From Deltaproteobacteria bacterium (lineage in GTDB: Bacteria > Desulfobacterota > Binatia > UBA12015), in NCBI GenBank assembly GCA_016874715.1, contig VGTK01000039.1, forward strand, positions 1-37,876: a DNA stretch of 37,876 bases, written 5' to 3'. The number at the start of each line of letters is the position of its first letter. Position 1 is the stretch's first letter. Under the pieces are notes generated by a model. That model was not told the origin of the DNA and did no database searches. It was given only the letters and a program-made list of their open reading frames with translations. This document shows, piece after piece, positions 1-8,319 of the stretch. The position numbers were made by a program, and so were the translations under genes.

Positions 1-131
1 CGGTGGCAGGTTCGTCCCGCGCGGGTCGGCAGCTTCTGCCGTGCGCCGGGGGCGCGCGCCGGCCCGAGGCCGTCGCCGCATCGTGGTCGCGTGGCTCCGG
101 CGTGGCATGGGCGTTGCGACGCGAGCACGGC

Positions 132-863
132 ATGAGCGTTCAACTTCGAGCCATCCAAGCCAGGCCGGCAGGCACGTCGCAGGTCGAGCGTGCGCGCTCG
201 CGTGACCGCGACGGGCGCAAGGACTTCGCCGCATTGCTCGGACAGCAGGAGACCGCCGCAACGGCCGGCGCCGGCCGCAACGGCACCTCCGTCGCGTCCT
301 CCGCGGCCGGGGCCAGCGACTCGGTCGTCCATCGCAGACCGGGAACGGCGTCCACACCGCGGGTGCCGCTCGCCGACGCGAGCGGGCGCTCGCTGCCGAC
401 GGGCCCGACTTCCGAGACCAACCCCGGCACGCCGGGACGCAACCCGGCGACCGCCGGGAACGAGGTGACGTCGCGCGGGACGCTGAGCGACAACCCGCGC
501 ACGGCCGGCATGTACATCCCGCCCGACTTCTACCACGGCACGTCGTACTCCCCGGTGTTCGACCAGCAGGACGCCAGCGGCCACTGGGTACCGACGCCAC
601 GCTTCGCGGGGCAGGTCGTCTACGGCCCGTGGCGAGGGAGCCTGCCCGACGACTTCGACCCGAACGCGCGCGTCGTGCACGACCCGCTCATGAAGCAGCA
701 GGGTCACTACTGGTGGAAGCAGGACGAGAACGGCAACTGGGTGAAGCGCGAGACGGGCTACGGGGGCATCCCGCTGAACGACGACGGCAAGCCGATGTTC
801 ACGCCCGACCCGGTCCGCTTCCCGGAGTACTTCGTCGGGTCCGACGAGGACGAGTCCGCCTGA
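132..863 (+). CDS. Hypothetical protein with two QDxxGxWV motifs
   Basis: I do not recognise this 243-residue protein. The first ~120 residues are low-complexity (Ala, Thr, Gly, Pro, Arg), with no signal peptide or membrane segment. The last ~110 are unusually aromatic and look like a folded domain, running from MYIPPDFYHGTSY to PEYFVGSDEDESA. Two similar motifs, QDASGHWV and QDENGNWV, lie about 60 residues apart inside it, which suggests an internal repeat. The ATG at 132 begins MSVQLRAIQ and was preferred. An upstream GTG at 3 in the same frame would add 43 Arg/Gly-rich residues, and the upstream context is cut off by the window edge. No strong Shine-Dalgarno is visible before 132. It converges on the AMIN/STN lipoprotein with 48 nt between the stops. 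A structural or flagellum-associated role is possible given csrA and sigma-54-like sites elsewhere in the window, but nothing here proves it. Confidence 0.6.
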   Translation: MSVQLRAIQARPAGTSQVERARSRDRDGRKDFAALLGQQETAATAGAGRNGTSVASSAAGASDSVVHRRPGTASTPRVPLADASGRSLPTGPTSETNPGTPGRNPATAGNEVTSRGTLSDNPRTAGMYIPPDFYHGTSYSPVFDQQDASGHWVPTPRFAGQVVYGPWRGSLPDDFDPNARVVHDPLMKQQGHYWWKQDENGNWVKRETGYGGIPLNDDGKPMFTPDPVRFPEYFVGSDEDESA

Positions 864-911
864 GCGACCGGCGACGGATACGGTGCAAACCCGCCACCCC
901 CCGGTTCGGGA

Positions 912-2255
912 TCACCGACCTGCAGGCGAGACGAACATGATGTCCTGGTGGCGGACCTCGCGCAGCCGCTTCGCGCGCAGCACCGTCGCGAGGGCGTCCT
1001 CCCAGGGGCGGTCCACGAGCGACACGGTGATCGTACCGCCGACCTCCGGCGCGAACACGACGCTGTAGCCGCCGGCGCCCGCGACGAGCTCGATCACGGT
1101 ACGCACGTCCGCCTCGGCGAAGTCGATCGAGATGCGCTTCGCTGCGGCGTGCGTCGCCTCGACCAGCGGCGCCGTGCTCTGGCTCGGCTCGGGGGTGGCG
1201 ACGGGCACGGGCGCGTCCGATGGCTCGACGAGTGCTGCCGGCTGCGTCGGCTCGGGCGGCGGCGCCAGGCCGGCGGCAGCGTCCGCCGGCGCCTCGAGCT
1301 CGGCCGACGGTGTCCCGGCGACGTCCTGAGGTATCGGCGCAGACCGCCCCGCCACGCTCGCGTCACCCGGGGCGAGCGCCGCCTGTGGCGCCGTCGTCGT
1401 CGCCGTCTCGCTCGTCCGCACCTGCTCGCTCGTGGGCGGCGGATCGATCGTGGGTAGCGGCTCACTGGTCGGCGGCGAATCGGTCGCCGGCAGCGACGGA
1501 GAATCCGGTGTCGTCCCCTCCGCGGGTGGTGGCAGCGCGGCAGAGGCCGCGATCGTCGCCGGCGGAGCCCCATCCACGGACGTTGCCGCCGCGGCGGGCA
1601 GCGCCGTCCGCTCGGGCGCGGGCGTGCTCGCGGCACCGGGCGTGTCTCCGAGCTCGGCACCGAGCAGGATACGGCTGTCGTCGGAGGCGCTCGCGGCCGT
1701 ACCGTCGGCAGGCGACAGGTACGCGACGATGCGGTTGCCCTGCGCTCGCACGCTGAAATCGGCGCGCTGGCGGAGATCGATCACCACCCGCGACCTGGCG
1801 TCCGGTGCCGCGTGCTGTCCGGTGCGGACGCGCTCGACCAGCGGATCGCCGGTGGCCCCGATGATCCGGGGCAGGAGAGCACAGCTGGTGTTCGGCACGT
1901 CGACCACCAGCCGGTTGTTCACCAGCAGCGACACCTCGGGCTCGGCGGTGCCGTCGAGCTCCAGCACGACGCGCGTCGTCGGCGGGGCGCTCTCGATCGA
2001 TACCCTCACGATGCGAGTCGCGGTCTGCGCCGACCGCGGGGCCGGCGGCACGCCGCTGGCACCACTCTCGACAGGCGGCGGGACAGACACGTTCGCGGGG
2101 TCGCTCGCAGCCCCGATGCTACAGCCGCCCGAGACCGCGATCGCGATCAGCAAGACGGCCGCCCGCTGGCCTCCGCACCCCCCCCAGGCGTCCGCACCCG
2201 CCACGCGGGTGCTTTGGCACAGGACGGCCGGCGGATCCAGCGCGGCCGGCTCCAC
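912..2255 (-). CDS. Lipoprotein with AMIN and STN domains (secretin-like N-terminus without secretin pore)
   Basis: This is a predicted outer-membrane lipoprotein. A hydrophobic stretch AAVLLIAIAVSGGC ends in a lipobox Cys (residue 45 from the 2255 GTG). An in-frame GTG at 2204 would leave a more normal 27-residue signal peptide before the Cys and may be the true start. Residues ~80-182 form an AMIN domain (RIVRVSIES, RVVLELDG, RVVIDLRQ), a periplasmic targeting/peptidoglycan-binding module of PilQ and AmiC. A ~190-residue Pro/Thr/Ala/Glu linker with PPTSE-type repeats follows. Residues ~372-447 match an STN (secretin/TonB N0) domain (ISIDFAEADVRTVIELVAGAGGYSVVF). The protein ends there, without N1 repeats or the secretin beta-barrel of PilQ. 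It is the last minus-strand gene after the glycosyltransferase (66 nt gap) and probably shares its transcript. A pilotin-like or accessory envelope role is inferred. It could also be a degraded PilQ. Confidence 0.75.
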   Translation of the reverse strand: MEPAALDPPAVLCQSTRVAGADAWGGCGGQRAAVLLIAIAVSGGCSIGAASDPANVSVPPPVESGASGVPPAPRSAQTATRIVRVSIESAPPTTRVVLELDGTAEPEVSLLVNNRLVVDVPNTSCALLPRIIGATGDPLVERVRTGQHAAPDARSRVVIDLRQRADFSVRAQGNRIVAYLSPADGTAASASDDSRILLGAELGDTPGAASTPAPERTALPAAAATSVDGAPPATIAASAALPPPAEGTTPDSPSLPATDSPPTSEPLPTIDPPPTSEQVRTSETATTTAPQAALAPGDASVAGRSAPIPQDVAGTPSAELEAPADAAAGLAPPPEPTQPAALVEPSDAPVPVATPEPSQSTAPLVEATHAAAKRISIDFAEADVRTVIELVAGAGGYSVVFAPEVGGTITVSLVDRPWEDALATVLRAKRLREVRHQDIMFVSPAGR

Positions 2256-2259
2256 CGGC

Positions 2260-2324
2260 GGCGCCGTGTGCGGACGGCGTCAGCGGCCCGCAGTCGCCGT
2301 GGCGCCATGTGCGGACAGCATCAG
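2260..2324. repeat. 24-bp imperfect direct repeat at the glycosyltransferase 3' end
   Basis: Positions 2260-2283 and 2301-2324 are near-identical 24-bp copies (three transitions) spaced 41 bp apart. The second overlaps the stop codon of the glycosyltransferase (2321-2323), and the first lies in the 65-nt gap before the lipoprotein. It resembles the other short duplications at gene edges in this window (33561 and 36561). Confidence 0.6.
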
Positions 2325-5300
2325 TGGGCTGCCGGCGCGGTGACAGCGCGAGATCCCCCGTCGAGCGCCGTGGCGAGGCTCTCGAGTCCGTCGAAGGCCG
2401 GCGCGGTCTCGCGCAACGTTCGGTACTCGGAGCGTGCCGAGTCGAGGTCTCCCAGGCGAACGTGGATGCCCGCCAGCGCGAAGCGCAGAGACGGGTCGCG
2501 CGGCACGCGCGCCACCGACTCCTCGAGGAACGGCCGCAGACCACGCCAGCGCTCGAGCGCGCAGCCGGTACGCAGCAGCCAGTGGACGGCCTCGGCGTCG
2601 CCGGGACGTTCGCGCACGAGGTCCGAGAAGATCTGCCACGCGTCCTCGCTCGCGCCGGCGCCGAGCGCCGCCATGCCGAGGCCGAGGGTGCTCTTGCGCT
2701 CGTCCGCGCCGCCCGCGCGCGCCCGCGCGAACGCCTCGCGCGCCGCGGTGAAGCGCTCGCGCTGCAGCTCGACGACACCACGCACGAGCAGGCCGCGCGG
2801 GTCGTCGGGGCGCCGTGCGAGCAGCGTCGCAACGTGCTGCTCGGCCGCCGCGAGGTCGCCGTGCTCGAGAGCCGTGGTCGCCAGCGCCGCGCGCGCCGCC
2901 GCGTTCTCCTCGCAAGCCAGGAGACGCGCCCAGAAGGCTGCCGCGCGCTCGGGGACCCCGGCACGCGGGCACAGCTCCTGCGCCGCCCAGGCGAGAGCCC
3001 CGGGATCGGCGGGCCACGCGTCGGCCTCGGCGAGCAGCGGCGCCGTCGCCGCGAAGCCGGTCTCGGCGGCGCGCTTCTCGGCCTCGGCAACGAGCTGCCA
3101 GGCCGCGCGCTCGGTCTCGGGCAAGTGCGCGAGCACGGCGCGCGAGCCGTCGTCGAGGTCGCGCCTGAGGATGACGAACCCGTCCTCGAGAACGGTGTGT
3201 ACGTGGTCGGCAACCGACACGTGCTTCCAGCGCCTGGCGAGCCGCGCCGCGTTACTGGTGTCGTTCGCGTGCCGCCCGGCGGTCTGGCTCTCGAGGTGGA
3301 AGAGCACGCTCTTCGGCTCGTAGACGACACGGCCGCCGCGCTCGCGCAGCCGGAGGCACAGGTCGACGTCCTCGAAGGAGTTCACGAACCCCTCGTCGAA
3401 GCCGGAGACGGCGCGGAACGCGTCGGCGCGGACCAGCATGCACGCGCCCGTCACGACTTGCAGCTCGCGCGAGCGGTTCGCCGGTGCGAAGTCGCCCGGC
3501 AGGTGCGCGTAGAGGTGGTAGGGTCGGCTCTGCTGATCGAAGATGACGCCGGCGTGCTGCAACGTGCCGTCCGGATAGAGCAGCTTGCTGCCGACCACGG
3601 CGACCTCGGGCCGGCTCTCGACGACGTCGACCAGCGCGCGCAGCCAGCCGTAGAGTGGCACGGTGTCGTTGTTCAGGAAGACGAGGTAGCGCCCGCGCGC
3701 GGCGGCGGCGCCCTGATTGCATGCCCTGGCAAAGCCGAGATTGGTCTCGTTGCGAATCACGCGCACGCCCGAGCCGATCTCCGCGAGCAGCTGCGGCGTC
3801 TCGTCGGTCGACGCGTTGTCGACCAGAATCACCTCGGCCGACACTCCATCGGTGACCTCGGCGAGCGCGGTGAGGCACTGCCGCGTCAGCTCGGCGCGGT
3901 TGTGCAGCGGGATGACGATCGAGCAGTCGGGTGCCACCTCGCCCGGCGCGCTGTCCGGTGGCGAGGAGCCCGCGAACGCTTGCGCCCGCGCGGCTGCGAG
4001 CGTTCGCTGCTGCGCTTCGGCGGCTCCGGGAACGGCGGCCGAGAGGTGCGCGTAGCGGTGGTAGAGGAGCTCCAGCGTGCGCGGGAAGTCCTCGCGGTGG
4101 CAGCTCGTGGTGGAGGAGCCGTCGTTGCGCCAGCTGAAGCAGCAGGTTGCCTCCTCCAGCTGGTGGAACGGCCAGTGCGCCGACAGGCGGATCAGCAGGT
4201 CCCAGTCCTCGTGGGTGATCAGCTCCTCGTCGAACGTACCGACGACCTCCAGGCAGTCACGCCGGTGCACGAGGCACGGCATCGGGATGTAGTTCCCCAC
4301 GAGCAGCTGCTCGCGTCCGTACGGCATACGGTACACAGGTACGGTCTCGGTCGCGGCCCAGCCGTCGCCCCGCATCTCCTCCGTGACCCGATCGGCATAT
4401 GCGTAGGCGACGGCACCTCCGGTGCGCTCGAGCAGCCCGACCAGTCGCTCGAGGTGCTGCGGCAGGTACCAGTCGTCGTCGTCGAGGTAGGCCACGTACT
4501 TGCCGCGTGCGAGCGCGAGCGCCGCGTTCCGGGCGGCCGAACGATTCCGGTTGCGGCCCAGCCGCACGTAGGTGATCCGGCCCGCGGCATCGAGCGGACG
4601 GAGCACCTCGTCGACCGGGCAGCCGGCGTCGTTGACGACGATCAGCTCGAGGTTCGGATACGTCTGCGCGAGCACGCTCTCGACGGCGCGGACCAGGAAA
4701 CGCGGCCGATCGAAGGTCGGCATGACGACCGACACCAGCGGCAGCTCGGTCTCTTCCCCGGTCGTGTTCGTGCGAGCCGCCGCAGCAGCCGCGGAGAGAG
4801 CAGAGAGTGCCCCTTCGTCGAGCTGGGGCGGGGTTGCGAGGGCTGGTACGGGCGCGCCAGCCGTCGCGCCGACGCTCGCAAGCGGTCCCGCGTCCGCGTT
4901 GAGCGACATGCGCACCGGTGACGGCAGCAGTTCCAGGTAGCAGCCGCCAGGCGCGGGCCGTGTCCCCCGGCCCTCCGGCCAGTGCACGATGCGCGCCTTC
5001 TCCGACTCGGCCACCGACAGCCCCTGATTCGCATGCTCGTTGCTGGTCTGCGACCGCAGGTAGACGCCGAGCACCTCCGGGACGTGCACGAACGTCTCGC
5101 CGCGCGCCACGGCGCGCAGCCAGAACTCGTAGTCGCCGGCGGTGACGTAGTTCGGATCGTAGCCGCCGTGCTGCTCGTGCAGGCGACGACGGTACACGGG
5201 CTGCGGTCCGACGGCGCACACCTGGAACATCCGGACGGGATCGAAGTCCGGCCAGCGCAGGTGTCCGACCACGGTCGCCATGTCCGCGCTCTCGTTCTCG

Positions 5301-5734
5301 GTGTCGGTGATGGCGACATCGGCATAGGCGAGCGCGTGCTGCGGGTTGCGCTCCAGCACCTCGACGAGACGCTCGAGCGCATCCCGGCGGTGCCGGTCGT
5401 CGGCGCAGGCGAGGGTCAGGTACTTGCCGCGAGCCGCGGCGACGCAGCGGTTCGCGGCGGACGTCGTGGTCTCGCGCTCCGGCGTCCGGAGATAGGCGAT
5501 GTTCGGGTACCTCGCGATGTACTCGCGGACGATCGCGGCCTCGTCGGTCGGCGAGCCGGTATCGACGACGACGATCTCGAGGCGCGGCAGGATGGTCTGC
5601 GCGAGCAGGTCGTCGAGCAGACCGCGCATGAAGCGCTCGGCGCCGTAGACGAAGCAGAGCGCCGACAGGATCGGCCTTTCGACGAAGCTCGCGCTGCGCT
5701 CCCAGACCTCTGAAAACTCGCGCGGGGCGTCCAT
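2321..5734 (-). CDS. Multi-domain glycosyltransferase: three GT2 domains plus C-terminal TPRs
   Basis: This 1137-residue cytoplasmic protein is predicted to transfer several sugars from nucleotide donors. Domain 1 (~20-240) starts PILSALCFVYGAERF and has an acidic ADD at 111-113. Domain 2 (~330-545) starts PLVSVVMPTFDRPRF and carries the metal-binding run DDDD at 418-421. Domain 3 (~600-860) starts DCSIVIPLHNRAELT with NND at 688-690 and the GFDEGFVNSFEDVDLCLR signature of rhamnosyltransferase-like GT2 enzymes. Residues ~880-1125 are Ala/Leu/Arg-rich helical repeats with TPR character (AAEQHVATLLARRPDDPRGL). The ATG at 5734 shares one base with the upstream tylF-like stop (TGATG), so translation is coupled. 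The open frame continues upstream to 6259 only as out-of-frame tylF sequence. Family knowledge: tandem GT2 proteins build short O-antigen, capsule or flagellin glycans. Acceptor and linkage cannot be read from sequence. Confidence 0.88.
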   Translation of the reverse strand: MDAPREFSEVWERSASFVERPILSALCFVYGAERFMRGLLDDLLAQTILPRLEIVVVDTGSPTDEAAIVREYIARYPNIAYLRTPERETTTSAANRCVAAARGKYLTLACADDRHRRDALERLVEVLERNPQHALAYADVAITDTENESADMATVVGHLRWPDFDPVRMFQVCAVGPQPVYRRRLHEQHGGYDPNYVTAGDYEFWLRAVARGETFVHVPEVLGVYLRSQTSNEHANQGLSVAESEKARIVHWPEGRGTRPAPGGCYLELLPSPVRMSLNADAGPLASVGATAGAPVPALATPPQLDEGALSALSAAAAAARTNTTGEETELPLVSVVMPTFDRPRFLVRAVESVLAQTYPNLELIVVNDAGCPVDEVLRPLDAAGRITYVRLGRNRNRSAARNAALALARGKYVAYLDDDDWYLPQHLERLVGLLERTGGAVAYAYADRVTEEMRGDGWAATETVPVYRMPYGREQLLVGNYIPMPCLVHRRDCLEVVGTFDEELITHEDWDLLIRLSAHWPFHQLEEATCCFSWRNDGSSTTSCHREDFPRTLELLYHRYAHLSAAVPGAAEAQQRTLAAARAQAFAGSSPPDSAPGEVAPDCSIVIPLHNRAELTRQCLTALAEVTDGVSAEVILVDNASTDETPQLLAEIGSGVRVIRNETNLGFARACNQGAAAARGRYLVFLNNDTVPLYGWLRALVDVVESRPEVAVVGSKLLYPDGTLQHAGVIFDQQSRPYHLYAHLPGDFAPANRSRELQVVTGACMLVRADAFRAVSGFDEGFVNSFEDVDLCLRLRERGGRVVYEPKSVLFHLESQTAGRHANDTSNAARLARRWKHVSVADHVHTVLEDGFVILRRDLDDGSRAVLAHLPETERAAWQLVAEAEKRAAETGFAATAPLLAEADAWPADPGALAWAAQELCPRAGVPERAAAFWARLLACEENAAARAALATTALEHGDLAAAEQHVATLLARRPDDPRGLLVRGVVELQRERFTAAREAFARARAGGADERKSTLGLGMAALGAGASEDAWQIFSDLVRERPGDAEAVHWLLRTGCALERWRGLRPFLEESVARVPRDPSLRFALAGIHVRLGDLDSARSEYRTLRETAPAFDGLESLATALDGGSRAVTAPAAH

Positions 5735-6540
5735 CAGAAGGCACCTTTGACGACGTACGCGCCGGGGTTGCTGCACCAGTCGAAGCGCTTGAGCTCGACA
5801 TTCCGGCCGGCGAAGAACTCGTCGACCGCACGGCTCTCGCCCTCCCACGGCGGAATGCCGTACTCGTCGAACGCGACGATGCCGCCCGGCACGACAAGCG
5901 GCCAGAGCCGCTCGAGCCCGACCTTCGTCGGACGGTAGAGGTCGACGTCGAAGTGGAGCAGCGCGATGCGCAGCCCGGGATGGCTCGCGACGTACTCGGG
6001 GATGGTGCGCTCGGCATCGCCCGCGACCAGCTCGATGCGCGGCTTGTACGGAATGAACCGGTCGGCATCGAAGACGCCGATGAGGTCGCGCAGCTGCTCC
6101 TCGAACGCACCACCATCGAAGCCGCCGGTGACCTTGCCGAATCCGGGGTCGGCGCTGCCGTCTTTCTCGTCGAGCGTGCCGAACCCGGCGAAGTTGTCGA
6201 AGCCGATGACCTTCCGGTGGCGATCCCCCATGTTCCGGATCTCCATGAAGTTCGCCCACGACAGCAGCGAGGCGCCCCGATAGACGCCCAGCTCGACGAT
6301 GTCGCCGGGCAGGTCCTTCACCTGCCGGAACAGCTCGTAGTGCGCGAGAAAGCGCTTGAGAAACACGCGTCGCGTGTAGAGCTGGAAGTTGCGCCAGACC
6401 TCGCGGCGGGAGACGTCGAAACGCTCGAAGTGCGACTCGAGCATGTCCTCGATCTGGTCGTCGGCGGCGAAGTTGCGCCGTCCGTCGAAGACGCGCTCGC
6501 TGCTGCGCTCGGCTCTCGTCTCGCTGCTGTGTGCGATCAT
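5734..6540 (-). CDS. TylF/MycF-type SAM-dependent sugar O-methyltransferase
   Basis: A 268-residue member of the macrocin O-methyltransferase (TylF/MycF) family, which methylates sugar hydroxyls using SAM and Mg2+. Visible motifs are the SAM-binding GDIVELGVYRG (79-89), FDNFAGF (114-120) and LLHFDVDLYRPT (194-205) followed by PGGIVAFDEYG (218-228), where the acidic residues correspond to the metal/catalytic site of the family. The full length is normal. The ATG at 6540 overlaps the preceding gene's stop by 4 nt (ATGA), and its own TGA overlaps the glycosyltransferase start. It therefore sits in the middle of the sugar operon and probably O-methylates the heptose, either before or after transfer. 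In this family the substrate is often a nucleotide-linked or already glycosylated deoxysugar, so which applies here is open. Confidence 0.88.
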   Translation of the reverse strand: MIAHSSETRAERSSERVFDGRRNFAADDQIEDMLESHFERFDVSRREVWRNFQLYTRRVFLKRFLAHYELFRQVKDLPGDIVELGVYRGASLLSWANFMEIRNMGDRHRKVIGFDNFAGFGTLDEKDGSADPGFGKVTGGFDGGAFEEQLRDLIGVFDADRFIPYKPRIELVAGDAERTIPEYVASHPGLRIALLHFDVDLYRPTKVGLERLWPLVVPGGIVAFDEYGIPPWEGESRAVDEFFAGRNVELKRFDWCSNPGAYVVKGAF

Positions 6541-7256
6541 GCGACCTCCATCGCTGCGCTGCGGCGCGTGAACGCGCCGCTCGGGATGTCGAAGTAGTCC
6601 TTGTCGGCGACGGCGTCGCAGGGCCGAACCAGGCGGAACTCGAGCGATCGGCGCTCGGGCTGGCTCGGGTCGGGAACGAAGCTGCGGTGCGGCACGAGGT
6701 CGCCGAACACGAGCGCGTCGCCGAGCGCGAGCCGGAAGAGCGCGTGCGGTCCGGCGGGCGCTTCGTCCAGGCCGGCGCCGAAACCCGATGCAGCGCCGTG
6801 CGGCAGCTCCGCGAAGCGACCGGCCACGAACTCGACCGTCGGCCGCCGCGCGGGATCTTCGTCGAGTGGAACGAAGCAGGTCACGTGCTGGTCGTGGCCG
6901 CGAGCGCCGAGCAGGCGCTGGTAGGCGACGTCCTGATGCCAGGGGACGAGGTGGGCCGCGGTCGAGACCCGCCGCACCTGTGGCGGAAACGCAACCCAGG
7001 TCGCGTGTCCGATCGCGTCGAGCAGCGCGCGTGACGGATCACGAAACGCGTCCATCCAGGTCGGGTCGAGGCGCAGTGCGTCGGAGGCCTCGCCGCGCGC
7101 GATGGCGGTGTGCTCGCGCGTGGTCGCTGCCTGCGTCTGGCGCTCGTCGCACACCCGGTCGAGGTGGCTGCGCAGCGCGCGCAGCCGTGCCGGGGCGAAC
7201 GCCCCACGGACGTGCGCGACCGCGTGCCGCGCCGGATCCACCTTCGCGTCAGGCAT
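6537..7256 (-). CDS. PhyH-like Fe(II)/2-oxoglutarate dioxygenase (first copy)
   Basis: This 239-residue protein resembles phytanoyl-CoA dioxygenase family enzymes, which use Fe(II), O2 and 2-oxoglutarate to hydroxylate or otherwise oxidise a substrate. The facial triad is visible as HQD (H107, D109 in VPWHQDVAYQ) and a distal His (H190 in FGDLVPHRSF). Arg202/203 in ERRSLEFR is the likely 2-oxoglutarate anchor. A conserved core LGDALVFGD precedes the distal His. The ATG at 7256 overlaps the upstream FkbM gene by 8 nt, and the stop overlaps the TylF-like start (ATGA). Placement between two methyltransferases in a nucleotide-sugar operon suggests a sugar or glycan substrate, not phytanoyl-CoA. 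This is inference from context only. It is quite divergent from the second PhyH-like gene at 8316-9101. Confidence 0.75.
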   Translation of the reverse strand: MPDAKVDPARHAVAHVRGAFAPARLRALRSHLDRVCDERQTQAATTREHTAIARGEASDALRLDPTWMDAFRDPSRALLDAIGHATWVAFPPQVRRVSTAAHLVPWHQDVAYQRLLGARGHDQHVTCFVPLDEDPARRPTVEFVAGRFAELPHGAASGFGAGLDEAPAGPHALFRLALGDALVFGDLVPHRSFVPDPSQPERRSLEFRLVRPCDAVADKDYFDIPSGAFTRRSAAMEVA

Positions 7257-8319
7257 CGGAGCCTCCCAGGCCGGCGGCCACGTCGTCGTAGTTCCAGCAC
7301 CAGCGGCGCTGGTCGACGAAGCGGCCCACGGCCACGTTGGCGAGCTCGGGGCAGGTCCGGACGTCCTCGGCCAGTGCGAGCGCAGCCTCCCGCGCGGCAG
7401 TCGGCTCGTGCGCGCTCGCGCGCCGGACGAGGGACTCGATGCGCGTCCGCTCGACGCCGTCGGCCCAGGTGGCGCGCGCCAGCTCCAGCGCGAAGTCGCC
7501 GTACCCGAGCAGAAGCGCGCTGGTGAACAGCGTGTGCAGGCGACGCTCGCTCGACGGCAGCAGCGACGCAGGACCGCCGGGCAGCGGATCTCGCAGGAAG
7601 ACCGCGTCGGCGTACATCAGGCGCTCGCGGCCGGCGGCGTTGCGCTTGTCGAGCGCGCGCTGTGACCGGTGGTGCAGCGACGCGAAGCCGTAGAACGCGA
7701 ACCCGCGCCCGCGCAGCAGCAGCTCGACCTCCGAGAACAGGCGCTGACCGCGGTAGAGCTCGCAGAACGACACCTCGCTGACGATCGCGACCGCGCGTTC
7801 GTCGAGCGTGCGGCGCGCGCCTTCGAGGATCTCGTACTCCGTGCCCTGCGTGTCGAGCTTCAGCAGCTCGCCCCAGAATGTCTCGTCGGCACGTTGCTCG
7901 AACAGCACGTGGTCGAGCGTCGTGGTCTCGAGCGGCTCGCGGTCGAGCACGCGCCACTTCGCCATGCCGTAGCGGCGCGTGAAGTCGTCGTTCGGGTGAC
8001 GAAGGGAGCTGTTGGTCGGCGCCGACAGAACGTGAAGCTGCGCGGCGCCGCAGCGCTCGCCGAGCGCCTGCGGCTCGATCTCGCAGCACGCCCAGGGCGA
8101 GCCGGGCGCGACCTCGAGGCGCAGCCGCGCGCACTCCTCTGCCGCAGGCTCGAAGCCGAGGACCGCCGTGTGCCGCGCCAGCGGCTCGACCAGCGGATGA
8201 ATCCCACCGCGCGCCCCGACGTCGACGAAGCCGAGCGGGCGGCCTGCGAGCGCGAGCCCCGGTGCCGAGGAAGCGAAGTCCGGGTCGTCGGCGAGGCCGT
8301 TGTGGCCGAGGTGAATCAC
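7249..8319 (-). CDS. FkbM-family SAM-dependent methyltransferase
   Basis: A 356-residue FkbM-family methyltransferase. The SAM site is LGFVDVGARGGIHP (29-42), and the family's signature LKLDTQGTEYEILEGA lies at 153-168, with the Asp of LKLD as the usual catalytic/metal residue. FkbM enzymes O-methylate sugars and polyketides. After about residue 260 there is a ~95-residue helical extension (FTSALLLGYGDFALELARATW) that I cannot assign. The start is the GTG at 8319, forming a GTGA overlap with the upstream PhyH gene and preceded by AGGGGAG at a good distance. The frame stays open far upstream, but that stretch is only the shadow of the PhyH gene. It probably methylates a hydroxyl of the heptose or glycan made by this operon, and is the second of three methyltransferases in the cluster. 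Confidence 0.85.
   Translation of the reverse strand: MIHLGHNGLADDPDFASSAPGLALAGRPLGFVDVGARGGIHPLVEPLARHTAVLGFEPAAEECARLRLEVAPGSPWACCEIEPQALGERCGAAQLHVLSAPTNSSLRHPNDDFTRRYGMAKWRVLDREPLETTTLDHVLFEQRADETFWGELLKLDTQGTEYEILEGARRTLDERAVAIVSEVSFCELYRGQRLFSEVELLLRGRGFAFYGFASLHHRSQRALDKRNAAGRERLMYADAVFLRDPLPGGPASLLPSSERRLHTLFTSALLLGYGDFALELARATWADGVERTRIESLVRRASAHEPTAAREAALALAEDVRTCPELANVAVGRFVDQRRWCWNYDDVAAGLGGSDA

Noticed and set aside
2309..4921. 870-codon open frame on the plus strand opposite the glycosyltransferase
   Set aside because: It is a shadow created by GC-rich codon bias. It has Arg/Ala/Glu-skewed low-complexity composition, no domain and no RBS.
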